From assembly GCF_018131185.1 (NCBI RefSeq), contig NZ_JAFCJE010000003.1, forward strand, positions 682,001-746,000: a DNA stretch of 64,000 nt, read 5' to 3'. Shown piece after piece: positions 51,131 through 60,258 of the stretch (position 1 is its first letter; each line of letters begins with the position of its first letter). The position numbers were made by a program, and so were the translations under genes. The notes below the pieces were generated by a model that ran no database searches, was not told the origin of the DNA, and was given only the letters and a program-made list of their open reading frames with translations. The DNA comes from Bradyrhizobium diazoefficiens. GTDB lineage: Bacteria; Pseudomonadota; Alphaproteobacteria; Rhizobiales; Xanthobacteraceae.

Positions 51131-51836
51131 CACGCTGCTCGACGTCGAAGGCATCGAAACCTGCTACGGCGTATCCCAGGTGCTGTTCGGTCTGTCGCTG
51201 TCGATCAAGCCGGGCGAGATGGTCTCGCTGATGGGACGCAACGGCATGGGCAAGACCACGACGATCCGCTCCATCATGGGCCTGACGCCGGCCCGCGCCG
51301 GCAGCATCCGTTTCGCGGGCGCCGAGGTCAGGCAGCTTCCGTCCTACAGAATTGCAAAACTCGGCGTCGGCCTGGTCCCCGAGGGACGTCAGATCTTCCC
51401 GAACCTCACCGTGCGCGAAAATCTGGTCGCGGCCGCGGCCGATCGTTTCGGCAGCCCCAATCCCTGGACGCTGGCCGCGATCTATGTGCTGTTCCCGCGC
51501 CTCGCCGAGCGCGCGGCCAACATGGGCAACCAGCTCTCCGGCGGCGAGCAGCAGATGCTCGCGATCGGCCGCGCCCTGATGACCAACCCGAAGCTCCTGA
51601 TTCTGGACGAAGCGACCGAGGGCCTCGCGCCGCTGATCCGCGAAGAAATCTGGAACTGCCTGTCGCTGCTCAAGAGCCGGGGCCAGTCGATCCTGGTCGT
51701 CGACAAGAACGTCGACCACCTCGCGCGCATCTGCGATCGCCACACCATCATCGAGCGCGGCAGGACGGTGTGGAGCGGCACCTCCGACGAGCTGATGGCG
51801 GAACCCGATCTCCAGCACAAATATCTGGGCATCTGA
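51123..51836 (+). CDS. ABC importer ATPase, LivF-like
   Basis: 237 aa. Walker A GRNGMGKTTTIRS, signature LSGGEQQMLAIGRAL, Walker B LLILDEATEGLAPL. The usual Glu-His at the switch is replaced by VVDKNVDHLARICDR, so the switch position reads Lys-Asn rather than His, as in many LivF proteins of this branch. Confidence 0.95.
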   Translation: MADTLLDVEGIETCYGVSQVLFGLSLSIKPGEMVSLMGRNGMGKTTTIRSIMGLTPARAGSIRFAGAEVRQLPSYRIAKLGVGLVPEGRQIFPNLTVRENLVAAAADRFGSPNPWTLAAIYVLFPRLAERAANMGNQLSGGEQQMLAIGRALMTNPKLLILDEATEGLAPLIREEIWNCLSLLKSRGQSILVVDKNVDHLARICDRHTIIERGRTVWSGTSDELMAEPDLQHKYLGI

Positions 51837-51974
51837 CGCGTTCGCCGCTCCATCGCGCGCAAGCCGCACGGCCTCTTCGAGCAAATCCAGTTTCGAAATC
51901 CTCCAAACGGCGCGCTTCACTCTTGAGTGCGCCGCCGTCAGCCGTCAAAGAAGCCGCTGCGCAAGCGGAATTCG

Positions 51975-52859
51975 ATGCGGGACTTCTACGAGCAAATTGT
52001 CGGACGGCCTCAGGACGACATGGGTTCCGCACAGCCCGACGCTTCGACGGCGGGCCAATGGCTGGATTTTCCGGGCTGCGTCTTTGTCAGGGGCGAGTTT
52101 CGCGCCGACGCGGGCGGCCGTGCGATCGCAGCTTCGGGCCTGTTCATCTCCGTGGCATTCGACGACAGCGCCGGCCGTGGCATTCTGGCGCGCGCAGTCA
52201 GCGGTGAAAGGCAAATGACGGCAATTGCCGTGCGCGAAGACTGCACCGTCGGGCGCGCGGTACGCCCTGGCGATCGTTCTGCCATCGGTCTTGCTGTTCC
52301 CCGGGCCTCCATCTTTGAGCTTGGACTCGGCGACGAGTTTGAGGCGCTGTTCAAAAACGGCGGGGCAGGCACGGCCGTCGTCTCTTCGACGGCATCGCCG
52401 CGCATCGAGGCCGTTGCGGCAGAAATGTTCTCGCTGCCGGTCGCGGGAAACGCCGGCCAATTGTTGCTGTCGGCGCATGCCGCCGAGATCATCGTCCACG
52501 CCTTGTTCAGTGACCGCGGCCGGATCGCGCTCGACCCGGCTGCCGACCTCCAACGGATGCGGTTGCAATCGGTCAAGGAGCGGATGGATGCCGATCTCGC
52601 CTATCCCTGGAGCATCGACGAGCTGGCGCGGAGCGCAGGATTGAGCCGCAGGTCCTTCAACCAGAAATTCCAGATCGCGTATGGCGCAAGCGCGATCGAC
52701 TATTTGCGGGCGCAGCGGCTCGATGCCGCACGTGCCCTTTTGATTCATCAACGCTTGTCCGTGACCGAAGCGGCCTATCGGGTCGGCTATGCCCATCCCG
52801 CCAATTTCGCGACGGCCTTCCGCAGGCGTTTCGGCCATTCGCCGAAGAGCTGTCAGTAA
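51975..52859 (+). CDS. AraC-family regulator of the siderophore receptor gene
   Basis: 294 aa from the ATG at 51975. The C-terminal domain (about 195-290) carries two helix-turn-helices: WSIDELARSAGLSRRSFNQKFQIAYGASAIDYLRAQRLDAAR and LSVTEAAYRVGYAHPANFATAFRRRFGHSP. The N-terminal domain resembles those of PchR-type siderophore regulators. Lies 106 bp upstream of a TonB-dependent receptor gene on the same strand, suggesting siderophore-dependent activation. Confidence 0.88.
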   Translation: MRDFYEQIVGRPQDDMGSAQPDASTAGQWLDFPGCVFVRGEFRADAGGRAIAASGLFISVAFDDSAGRGILARAVSGERQMTAIAVREDCTVGRAVRPGDRSAIGLAVPRASIFELGLGDEFEALFKNGGAGTAVVSSTASPRIEAVAAEMFSLPVAGNAGQLLLSAHAAEIIVHALFSDRGRIALDPAADLQRMRLQSVKERMDADLAYPWSIDELARSAGLSRRSFNQKFQIAYGASAIDYLRAQRLDAARALLIHQRLSVTEAAYRVGYAHPANFATAFRRRFGHSPKSCQ

Positions 52860-52965
52860 ACTCGAAAGCCTCCACGCGCGATCAAAGGTGATTTGCGCGT
52901 GCGCAAAGGCGGTGAGCGTCTCGATCTGATTACTCCCGGGTATCAAACTACGGAACTCGGGGAAG

Positions 52966-55275
52966 ATGATGAGGCGCAACGACGGGCAAATGCCCGGCTG
53001 GGAACGAATGCTGAAGGCTGGCCGGGGCATGGCCGGCCTGGGGGCGGCCGGTTTGGGCGTGATGCTGCATGCGACGCCGTCGCTCGCACAGGTTTCCGGG
53101 ACCAATTCGGGATCGAGCGCGGCGACATTACCTCCCGTCACGGTCGAGGCGCCGAACCAGGCGCGTCCGCGGCCTCAATCTGCCCAGCGCGCCGCCCAAT
53201 CGCAGCGTGGCCGCGCCACGCCGCCGCGCAATGCCGCAGCAGGCCAAGCCAGAAACCCCGATACGCGCGAGGCAGGTGGCGGCCCTGCCAATGCGTCGGG
53301 CGAGAACAGCTATGTTGCAAGCGGAAGCTCGGCGGGCACGAAGACGAATACGCCGTTGCTGGAGACGCCGCAGTCGATTTCGGTCGTGACGCGCAAGGAG
53401 CTCAACGATCGCGCCGTGCAGACGCTGACGGAGGCCGTCGGCTACCAACCGGGCGTCCGCATCGATGCCTCCGGCTACGATCCGCGCTTCGACGCCATTG
53501 CGATCCGCGGCTTCGACATCACCTATAACGGCGTCTATCTCGATGGCTTACGTCTGGTTGGCGCCGGTCTCGGCGTGTTCAAGACCGAGCCTTATGGCGC
53601 CGACAGCATCACGGTGGTGCGCGGCCCGAGTTCGGCGCTCTACGGCCTCGGCTCGCCCGGCGGATTGATCGACCTGCAGAGCAAGCTGCCGACCAGCCAG
53701 CCGTTCCACGAGGTGCAGACGCTGTTTGGCGACCGCGATCGCGTGCAGGGCAATTTCGATCTGTCCGGGCCGGTCGACCCCAACGGTCAGTTTTCCTACC
53801 GGCTGACCGGCGTCGTGCGCGATGCCGATGTGTTCGTGCCCGGCGGCAAGGACAATCGCGTCTACGTCGCGCCCGCCGTCACCTGGAAACCGGATCAGTC
53901 GACGACCCTCACGATTCTCGGCGCCTATCAGAAATCGAAGACGCCGGGATCCATGTTCACCTACTCTACGGGAACCGGCACGACCACCGACATCTTCACC
54001 GGTAGCCCGTCCTACAATTCGCTCGATCAGGAACAGGGACGCATCGGCTATTTGTTCGAGCATGCCTTCAACAACGCGGTGACCGTTCGCCAGAAATTCC
54101 GCTACGTCGATGTCGACGCGGTCACCCGCTATGTCGGCTTTCTCGGCGCGCCCGTCGGCAATGTCGTCTCGCGCTATACCGGCTACGTCCACGACACGCT
54201 GCAATCGGCCATCATGGACAACCAGATGGAGGCCAGGCTGGCAACCGGGCCCGTGCAGCACACGCTCCTGGTCGGCACCGACTACACCTCCTCGAAGTTC
54301 ACCGACAAGCAGGGATTCGGCTTCGGCGTCTCCGATCTCAATCTGGCCGCGCCGGCCTACGTGCCGGAATCGATTCCCGATCCCGCGATCTCGTCCTCGA
54401 CGCGGCAGCGGCAAACCCAGTCCGGAGTTTACATCCAGGACCAGGCCAGGCTCGATCGCTGGATCCTGACGCTGAGTGGCCGCAGCGACTGGGTCAGCAC
54501 CTCCGGTGAGAATCTGTTCGCGTTGACCCGGCAGCAGCAGTCCGAACAGGCCTATAGCGGCCGGGCCGGGCTGACCTACGTGTTCGATTCCGGAATCGCA
54601 CCCTACGTCGCCTATTCGACCTCGTTCTTTCCCAATCTCGGCGTCGATCCCTCGGGCGCGTTCTTCAAGCCGACCACCGGCAAGCAGACCGAAATCGGCG
54701 TCAAATATCAGCCGCCGGGGACGAGGAGCTTCATCACCGCTGCGGTGTTCGACCTGACCCAGGACGGCGGCCTGGTGACGACGGGAACGGGCGTGACGGT
54801 CCAGCGCGGCGAGATCCAGAGCCGCGGCTTCGAATTGCAGGGGCTCGCGAGCCTCGGCGGCGGTTTCGACATCACCTCGTCGTACACCTATCTCGACATG
54901 GTCACCAGGCAGGCCGGCGACAGCTCGCTGGTCGGCAAGTTTCCGTCGGGCAATCCGCCCCATACCGCGACGCTGTGGGCGAACTATGCCCTGCCGCTGG
55001 CAGGCCCGTTTGCTGGGTTGAGCATCGGTGGCGGCGCGCGTCACATGTCCTGGAGCTACGGCGACGATCTGAACACGTTCAAGAACAGCTCGGTGACCCT
55101 GGTCGATGCGGCGTTGAAATATGATTTCGGTCAGGCGGCGAGGGAGCTGAAGGGGCTCTCGTTCCAGGTCAACGCCAAGAACCTGTTCAATCTGCACTAC
55201 ACGACGTGCCAGGTCGGCTATTGCTACCGAGGCGCACCGCTGACCGTCATCGCCACGCTCGGCTATCGCTGGTGA
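52966..55275 (+). CDS. TonB-dependent siderophore receptor
   Basis: 769-aa outer-membrane receptor. Signal region with hydrophobic core GMAGLGAAGLGVMLHATPSLA, a long Pro/Gln/Arg/Asn-rich linker (about 45-120), the plug domain starting near ETPQSISVVTRKELNDRAVQTL and a beta-barrel ending LTVIATLGYRW, where the terminal aromatic is needed for assembly. FhuA/FhuE-like siderophore class. Preceded by an AraC regulator; no biosynthesis or ABC genes are adjacent, so it likely takes up a siderophore made by others. Confidence 0.95.
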   Translation: MMRRNDGQMPGWERMLKAGRGMAGLGAAGLGVMLHATPSLAQVSGTNSGSSAATLPPVTVEAPNQARPRPQSAQRAAQSQRGRATPPRNAAAGQARNPDTREAGGGPANASGENSYVASGSSAGTKTNTPLLETPQSISVVTRKELNDRAVQTLTEAVGYQPGVRIDASGYDPRFDAIAIRGFDITYNGVYLDGLRLVGAGLGVFKTEPYGADSITVVRGPSSALYGLGSPGGLIDLQSKLPTSQPFHEVQTLFGDRDRVQGNFDLSGPVDPNGQFSYRLTGVVRDADVFVPGGKDNRVYVAPAVTWKPDQSTTLTILGAYQKSKTPGSMFTYSTGTGTTTDIFTGSPSYNSLDQEQGRIGYLFEHAFNNAVTVRQKFRYVDVDAVTRYVGFLGAPVGNVVSRYTGYVHDTLQSAIMDNQMEARLATGPVQHTLLVGTDYTSSKFTDKQGFGFGVSDLNLAAPAYVPESIPDPAISSSTRQRQTQSGVYIQDQARLDRWILTLSGRSDWVSTSGENLFALTRQQQSEQAYSGRAGLTYVFDSGIAPYVAYSTSFFPNLGVDPSGAFFKPTTGKQTEIGVKYQPPGTRSFITAAVFDLTQDGGLVTTGTGVTVQRGEIQSRGFELQGLASLGGGFDITSSYTYLDMVTRQAGDSSLVGKFPSGNPPHTATLWANYALPLAGPFAGLSIGGGARHMSWSYGDDLNTFKNSSVTLVDAALKYDFGQAARELKGLSFQVNAKNLFNLHYTTCQVGYCYRGAPLTVIATLGYRW

Positions 55276-55279
55276 GCGA

Positions 55280-55558
55280 TCACCAATAGATTCCGTGGCG
55301 GTGCAGTTCGCGGATCACGCGGGCTTCGGTGGACGGCTGACGGCGCTTCGGCTTGGTCGCGGCCGGGCTCGATGCGGCTGACGCGGTTGCAGCTGGCGTC
55401 GTCGTTGCCGTTTGCGTGGTCGCCGGCTGCGCAGCTGCCGGTTGCTCGGTCGCCTGCTGATTCGGCGGGCTCGCCGCAAGGCTCAGGCTGCGCGAGCCAC
55501 CGGCACAGGCCTGGCTTGCGAGCAGCGACATAACGGCAATCAGGATGAGCTTGCACAT
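55280..55558 (-). CDS. Small exported protein, Ala/Thr/Pro-rich
   Basis: 92 aa from the ATG at 55558 with GGGGA upstream; ATGs at 55564 and 55570 are alternatives. Signal sequence CKLILIAVMSLLASQACAG, a low-complexity Ala-Thr-Pro-Gln middle and a conserved-looking basic end TEARVIRELHRHGIYW. The cysteine at LASQACAGG could be a poor lipobox. Convergent with the receptor gene, 4 bp between the stops. Function unknown. Confidence 0.7.
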   Translation of the reverse strand: MCKLILIAVMSLLASQACAGGSRSLSLAASPPNQQATEQPAAAQPATTQTATTTPAATASAASSPAATKPKRRQPSTEARVIRELHRHGIYW

Positions 55559-55570
55559 GGCCATCCCCAT

Positions 55571-55857
55571 TATCCGGTCAATCCGCCTTACCTAAATCGG
55601 CTCCGCTTGGCCGCTAGCGCGCCAGCCGATGTGTGCCGATTTCGATGAGGGTGGCCCGGCATGACAGGCGATAGATCAGACTGAACAATTGACCCAACAT
55701 GATCGAACTCCACTGTTGATCATGGGGGCCAAGCTAGACCACGCATCTTTCAAGCGGTTTTCGAGGCGCAGGGAAAGCGGCTTCGTTGACAAGCGGAGTG
55801 ATGTCGTCGGAACAGGCCGGACGAAGTCACCTCACGCCCGCGTGAGGAGTTTACCCC
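55571..55857. other. Intergenic region between the small exported protein and the glutamine synthetase-like gene
   Basis: 287 bp without a convincing gene. A perfect 7-bp hairpin, CCTCACG-CCCG-CGTGAGG (55830-55847), lies 11 bp past the minus-strand stop of the glutamine synthetase-like gene and may be its transcript end, though no T-run follows. Confidence 0.45.
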
Positions 55858-57294
55858 TCAAAACACCTCGAAATATTCGCGGTGCTCCCAGTCGGTCACC
55901 TCGGACAGGAAGCGGTCGATCTCGGCGTTCTTGATGTGGGTGTAGTAGTCGACGAATTCAGGCCCGAACTTCTCGCGGAAGAACGGGTCGTCCTTCAGCG
56001 CGCTGACCGCATCGCGCAAGCTCTTCGGCAGCAGCGGCGCCTTGGTCTCGTAGGGCGTGTCGGCGGACGGGCCGGGATCGAGCTTGCGGTCGACGCCGTC
56101 GAGGCCCGAGAGGATCTGCGAGGCCATGTAGAGATAGGGATTGGCGGCGGGCTCGCCGATGCGATTTTCCAGGCGCGTGGCGGCATCGCCGGCAGATCCG
56201 AGCACGCGGATCATCACGCCGCGATTGTCGCGGCCCCAGATCGCGCGGTCCGGTGCCAGCGAATAGGAGCGGTAGCGCTTGTAGCCGTTGATGGTCGGCG
56301 TCGTGAACACGGTGGAGGCGCGGGCGTGGTCGAGCAGGCCGGCGAGATATGCGCGGCCGAACGCGCTGAGCGGCTCGCCGCCATCCTTCGCCATGAACTG
56401 ATTCTCGGCCGTAGCACGAGATACGATGGACTGATGCAGGTGCCAGCCGCTCGCGAACACATTCGGTAGCTTCGGCCGGCACATGAAGGTGGCGTGATAG
56501 CCATGGCGGCGCGCGATCTGCTTCACGGCGGAGCGGAACAGCACCATGTTGTCGGCGGGCTCCAGGCCCTTCCTTGGTGCGAAGGTGAATTCGCACTGGC
56601 TCGGTCCGAACTCCACCTCGACCGAGCGCAAGGGCAGGCCGAGCGCGACGATGTCACGGCGCAAGATCTCCAGCACCGGCTCCATCTGATCGAAGCGCTG
56701 CTCGGTCAGATATTGATAGCCGTGGCTGAGCAGGCTCACCGACGGCGGTGTGCCAGGCTGGCCGGCATCCTCAGGCCGCATATGCGGGTCGTCGAGCTTA
56801 AAGATGTGGAACTCGACCTCGAGGCCGGCGACGAAGTCGTGGCCGCGGCCGGCGAGCTCGTCGAGCACCTTGCGATAGAGCGAGCGCGTCGCGAACGGCA
56901 CCGGACGGCCGTCACTGAAATAGAGATCGCACAGCACCCAGCCGGTGGTCGGCGCCCAGGGCAAGACGCGAAACGTGGTGGGATCGGCGACCATCAGCAC
57001 GTCGGCCGCGCCCTCCATCTCCTTCATGCCGAAGCCGCCGCCTGACGTGAACACCGGAAATACCGTGCGGTGCGAGGTGTCCTTGGCGAGCATGGTGGTG
57101 GTGATGGAGCAGCCGCTTTCCAGCGCGGCGATTGCCTCCGAGGCGATGATGGTCTTGCCGCGCAAGATGCCGTGCTGGTCGGGGAAGGCGAGGCGGAGGA
57201 CCTCGAGATTTTTCTCCTCGACGATGCGCCGCATGCGCGCCGCCGCGTCCTTCTGCTCATCCGACCACAGCGCATGACGCACGACGAAAGTCAC
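55858..57294 (-). CDS. Glutamine synthetase-like ligase
   Basis: 478 aa, GTG start at 57294 preceded by GAGGAG. Glutamine synthetase fold with GLEVEFHIF (metal Glu), VEVEFGPSQCEFTF, the ATP/ammonium region GWHLHQSI and NRIGEPAANPYLYMAS. Similar proteins are gamma-glutamyl ligases acting on amines other than ammonia. It lies downstream of a Rieske oxygenase gene on the same strand, a pairing known from aniline degradation, where the amine is first gamma-glutamylated. Substrate here unproven. Confidence 0.88.
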   Translation of the reverse strand: MTFVVRHALWSDEQKDAAARMRRIVEEKNLEVLRLAFPDQHGILRGKTIIASEAIAALESGCSITTTMLAKDTSHRTVFPVFTSGGGFGMKEMEGAADVLMVADPTTFRVLPWAPTTGWVLCDLYFSDGRPVPFATRSLYRKVLDELAGRGHDFVAGLEVEFHIFKLDDPHMRPEDAGQPGTPPSVSLLSHGYQYLTEQRFDQMEPVLEILRRDIVALGLPLRSVEVEFGPSQCEFTFAPRKGLEPADNMVLFRSAVKQIARRHGYHATFMCRPKLPNVFASGWHLHQSIVSRATAENQFMAKDGGEPLSAFGRAYLAGLLDHARASTVFTTPTINGYKRYRSYSLAPDRAIWGRDNRGVMIRVLGSAGDAATRLENRIGEPAANPYLYMASQILSGLDGVDRKLDPGPSADTPYETKAPLLPKSLRDAVSALKDDPFFREKFGPEFVDYYTHIKNAEIDRFLSEVTDWEHREYFEVF

Positions 57295-57350
57295 TTTTGT
57301 TGCTCCTCAGTCACCGATGCTCGATGTGCAAGACGCCTGCCACATTCTCC

Positions 57351-57429
57351 GTCATTGCGAGCGCAGCGAAGCAATCCAGAAATGCATACGCGGTGAAAGA
57401 CTGGATTGCTTCGCTGCGCTCGCAATGAC
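57351..57429. repeat. Palindromic repeat (GTCATTGCGAGCGCAGCGAA type)
   Basis: GTCATTGCGAGCGCAGCGAA and GCAATCCAG pair with CTGGATTGCTTCGCTGCGCT and CGCAATGAC: a near-perfect long hairpin. It lies between the Rieske oxygenase and glutamine synthetase-like genes. Confidence 0.9.
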
Positions 57430-57447
57430 GAGGATGGGCCGTCACTC

Positions 57448-58806
57448 TTATTCCGCCGCCGTCAGCTTGTGCACGTTGTCGGCGATCTCCTTCGGCACCG
57501 GCGCGGTCCAGGGCGCGCCGCGGCGGCGCTTGACGTCGACCTCCATCCAGTAGGTTTCCCAGCCCCGCGTCGGGCCGATGCCGTCCATGGTCGCCGGTCC
57601 CTGGATCGAACGAGCGTTGCTCTCGTCGAGATGGAGCATCGGCTTCAAGCCGCCCGAGACCTTCTCGATCTCCTGCCGCAACAATCGGCGGTACTGCACG
57701 ATCGCCTTGTCGCTCGAGCCGAGATGCTCCTTGGTGCGGTCCTGGATCGCACCCATCGATTCCACCGCCCATTGATCGTGGACGTTGATGTCGGTGCCCA
57801 TGCCGGTATAGGTCGCGGTCTGCTGCTCGTGCGGATCGAAGCCGTAATCGTTAGCCCGGTTCTTGCGCGACTTGTAGTCGGGCAGCTCATAGAGCTCGAG
57901 CCGCTGGTCGCGCATCTTCTTCTTGTCGACCGGGTTCGAATAGCTGGTGAAAATCGCGTACCAATAGCAGTTCTCGTCGTCGAGAGACACGTGCCACTGC
58001 GTGATCGTCATCTCCGTGCTCATGGGAATGACGAAGCCGTGGGGGAAGAGCTGGTTGGTGACGCGCACATGGGTGCGCTCTTCGTCGATCTCGCGCAGCG
58101 CAATCAGCCGCAGGCCATATTCAGTGTGCTCGACATTGATGATCGGACGGTCGTATTCGCGCAGGATTTTCGTCATCGGCAGATCGGAGCCGGCCGAGGC
58201 ACCGCGAAACTGCTTGCCGTAGGCGGTGGAGGTGTCCTCGTCCTCGAAGAAGCGGTGCAGATAGGAGGCGTGCGCGGGATCGATACCGACTTCGAGAGCC
58301 TGCAGCCAGTTGCAGGCCATGTGGCCCTTGAACGCGAAGGTGTGAGTATCAGGGGCGACGAAACAGTCGATCTCCGGGAATGCAGGCGGGGCGCCCTCGC
58401 CAAGATAAGCCCAGAGGATGCCGCTCTTCTCGACCACGGGATAGGAGCGCTGGCGGATGTTCTGGCAGAGCTTCGAATCCTTCGGCTCGGCCGGCGTCTC
58501 GATGCACTGGCCGGTCGCGTCGAACAGCCAGCCATGAAAGGCGCAGCGTAATCCGCCATGCTCCAACCGTCCGAAGGCAAGGTCGGCGCCGCGATGCGCG
58601 CAGTGGCGGTCGATCAGGCCGTAGCGACCGGTCTCGTCGCGGAACAGCACCAAATTCTCGCCGAGCAGTTTGACGGGACGGATCGGCCGCGCGCCCTCCA
58701 GCTCATCCACCAGCGCCGCCGGCTGCCAGTAGCTCCGCATCAGCTTGCCGCAAGGGTCCTTCGGTCCGGTGCGGGTGATCAGGTCGTTCTGCTCCTGGCT
58801 CATCAT
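57448..58806 (-). CDS. Aromatic ring-hydroxylating oxygenase, alpha subunit (Rieske)
   Basis: 452 aa. Rieske cluster ligands Cys69, His71, Cys88 and His91 (RHCAHRG, LRCAFHGW). Mononuclear iron ligands His179 and His184 in GIDPAHASYLHRF. Length and sequence suit the phthalate 4,5-dioxygenase-like group, single-component oxygenases that use a separate reductase. No reductase or ferredoxin gene is adjacent. Upstream, divergent, is an IclR regulator; downstream is the glutamine synthetase-like gene. Confidence 0.93.
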   Translation of the reverse strand: MMSQEQNDLITRTGPKDPCGKLMRSYWQPAALVDELEGARPIRPVKLLGENLVLFRDETGRYGLIDRHCAHRGADLAFGRLEHGGLRCAFHGWLFDATGQCIETPAEPKDSKLCQNIRQRSYPVVEKSGILWAYLGEGAPPAFPEIDCFVAPDTHTFAFKGHMACNWLQALEVGIDPAHASYLHRFFEDEDTSTAYGKQFRGASAGSDLPMTKILREYDRPIINVEHTEYGLRLIALREIDEERTHVRVTNQLFPHGFVIPMSTEMTITQWHVSLDDENCYWYAIFTSYSNPVDKKKMRDQRLELYELPDYKSRKNRANDYGFDPHEQQTATYTGMGTDINVHDQWAVESMGAIQDRTKEHLGSSDKAIVQYRRLLRQEIEKVSGGLKPMLHLDESNARSIQGPATMDGIGPTRGWETYWMEVDVKRRRGAPWTAPVPKEIADNVHKLTAAE

Positions 58807-58837
58807 GGCAGTAGCATCCCTTATGGAGTGGCGATTG

Positions 58838-58862
58838 TTCGCCTATTGAACGAATGGGCGAA
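58838..58862. promoter_or_regulatory. Candidate IclR operator
   Basis: TTCGCC and GGCGAA arms 13 bp apart, with a further overlapping pair (GTTCG / CGAAT), in the 111-bp gap between the divergent Rieske oxygenase and IclR genes. Confidence 0.45.
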
Positions 58863-58917
58863 TTATGACATGACTTGAACCGCCAGCAAGCACTATTTTG
58901 CAGGATTGTCCCTCCCT

Positions 58918-59703
58918 ATGCCCAAGCTGAAGCGGAACGAGAGCGAGGAGCGCGCGACGGATTTCGTCGAGAGCCTCGATCGTGGCCTCCGCCTGCTGCA
59001 ATGCTTCGGCACCACGGCAGGCCAGATGACGCTGAGCGATCTCGCTCGTGCCGCCGATCTGCCGCGCGCGACGGCCCGGCGCATGCTGTTTACGCTGCAG
59101 CGCGGCGGCTACGTCTCCGGTGATGGAAAGCTGTTCTCGCTGACGCCGCATGTATTGACGCTGGCAGCGTCCTATCTGCGCTCCAATCAGCTCGTCGCGG
59201 TGCTTCAGCCGGTGCTTGATCGCGTCGCGACGGCGGCCAACGAAATCTCTTCGCTCGCCGTGCTCGACGGCAACGACGTCGTGTTCGTCGCACGCAGCAG
59301 TCCGGCGCGGATGTTCTCAGGCGGCCTCGAAATCGGCTATCGCCTGCCGGCCTTCTGCACTTCGGTCGGCCGCGCCATGCTCGCTCAGCTCGACGATGCC
59401 GAGCTTGCCGCACGCCTGAAGGCCATGAAGCGCGAGCCGCTCACGCCGCAGACGGTGACGGACCCGAAAGCACTGCTCGCGCGCATCACGGCCGACCGCG
59501 TGCAGGGTTATTCGCTGGTCGACCGCGAAGCCGAGCCGCATTTCCGCTCGATCTCCGTTCCCGTCCGCCGCTATGACGGCGTCATCATCGCCGCGATCAA
59601 CATGGGCGCCCATGTCGACCGCGTGCCGGAACATGAATTTATCGATCGTTTCCTGCCGCTGCTGCAAGAAGGGGCGGCGTCGTTGCGGTCGCAACTTCTG
59701 TAG
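58918..59703 (+). CDS. IclR-family regulator
   Basis: 261 aa from the ATG at 58918. Winged helix at about 15-75 (VESLDRGLRLLQCFGTTAGQMTLSDLARAADLPRATARRMLFTLQRGGYV), then the IclR effector domain (LPAFCTSVGRAMLAQL, VDREAEPHFRSISVPVRR). The long N-terminal helix and RGLRLLQCF resemble PcaR/PobR-type aromatic regulators. Divergent from the Rieske oxygenase gene, its probable target. Confidence 0.93.
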   Translation: MPKLKRNESEERATDFVESLDRGLRLLQCFGTTAGQMTLSDLARAADLPRATARRMLFTLQRGGYVSGDGKLFSLTPHVLTLAASYLRSNQLVAVLQPVLDRVATAANEISSLAVLDGNDVVFVARSSPARMFSGGLEIGYRLPAFCTSVGRAMLAQLDDAELAARLKAMKREPLTPQTVTDPKALLARITADRVQGYSLVDREAEPHFRSISVPVRRYDGVIIAAINMGAHVDRVPEHEFIDRFLPLLQEGAASLRSQLL

Positions 59704-59714
59704 CTGCAGTCCCG

Positions 59715-60149
59715 CTAACCCGGCAGCGGCTGCTCGTCGGCCTTGGGCCAATAGGTGCCAAAGCTCCAGAGGCCGCCCTCCGGATCGCGTGCGGCAAAAT
59801 CCCGGCTGCCATAATCGGTCGTGTAGGGTTCCATCTCGATCTGCGCACCGGCGGCTTTCACCTTCGTGTAGAGCGCGTCGGGATCATCGACGGCGAGATA
59901 GACGGCATCCGTCCGCCGTCCGCCGATGTCGCCGACCTGCTTGGCGTAGGCGTCGTCGCGATGCGCGCCCAGCATGAGGATCGACGATCCGAATGCCAGC
60001 TCGGCGTGAACGACCGTGTCGTCCTTGCGATACACCACGCGTTCAGTGAAGCCGAGAACGTTCGTCAGCCAGGCGATCATCGCCTCCGCATCCTTGCAGC
60101 GCATGGTGTGGTAGAGGCGCGGCGCTTCGTAGCCGTTCGGCTGGTTCAT
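59715..60149 (-). CDS. VOC-family (glyoxalase-like) protein
   Basis: 144 aa from the ATG at 60149 with GGAGAG upstream. One vicinal-oxygen-chelate fold: LYHTMRCKDAEAMIAWLTNVLGFTERVV, then VYLAVDDPDALYTKVKAAGAQI and the closing FAARDPEGGLWSFGTYWP. His and Glu candidate metal ligands are present. Antibiotic-binding or promiscuous dioxygenase-like; exact role unknown. Follows the AraC gene on the same strand, a frequent pairing. Confidence 0.88.
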   Translation of the reverse strand: MNQPNGYEAPRLYHTMRCKDAEAMIAWLTNVLGFTERVVYRKDDTVVHAELAFGSSILMLGAHRDDAYAKQVGDIGGRRTDAVYLAVDDPDALYTKVKAAGAQIEMEPYTTDYGSRDFAARDPEGGLWSFGTYWPKADEQPLPG

Positions 60150-60258
60150 GACACTCTCCAGATTCGGTGCAAGCCCTGTTGCGAAGCCGATCCTAGTTCG
60201 GATCATGGTGGCCGGCTTGAACAAATGGGACCTGGCCCTGTCGCGCGCCGCCCTGGCG

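Noticed and set aside
53548..55197. 549-codon minus-strand frame opposite the TonB-dependent receptor
   Set aside because: Antisense shadow; the receptor gene has clear plug and barrel features.
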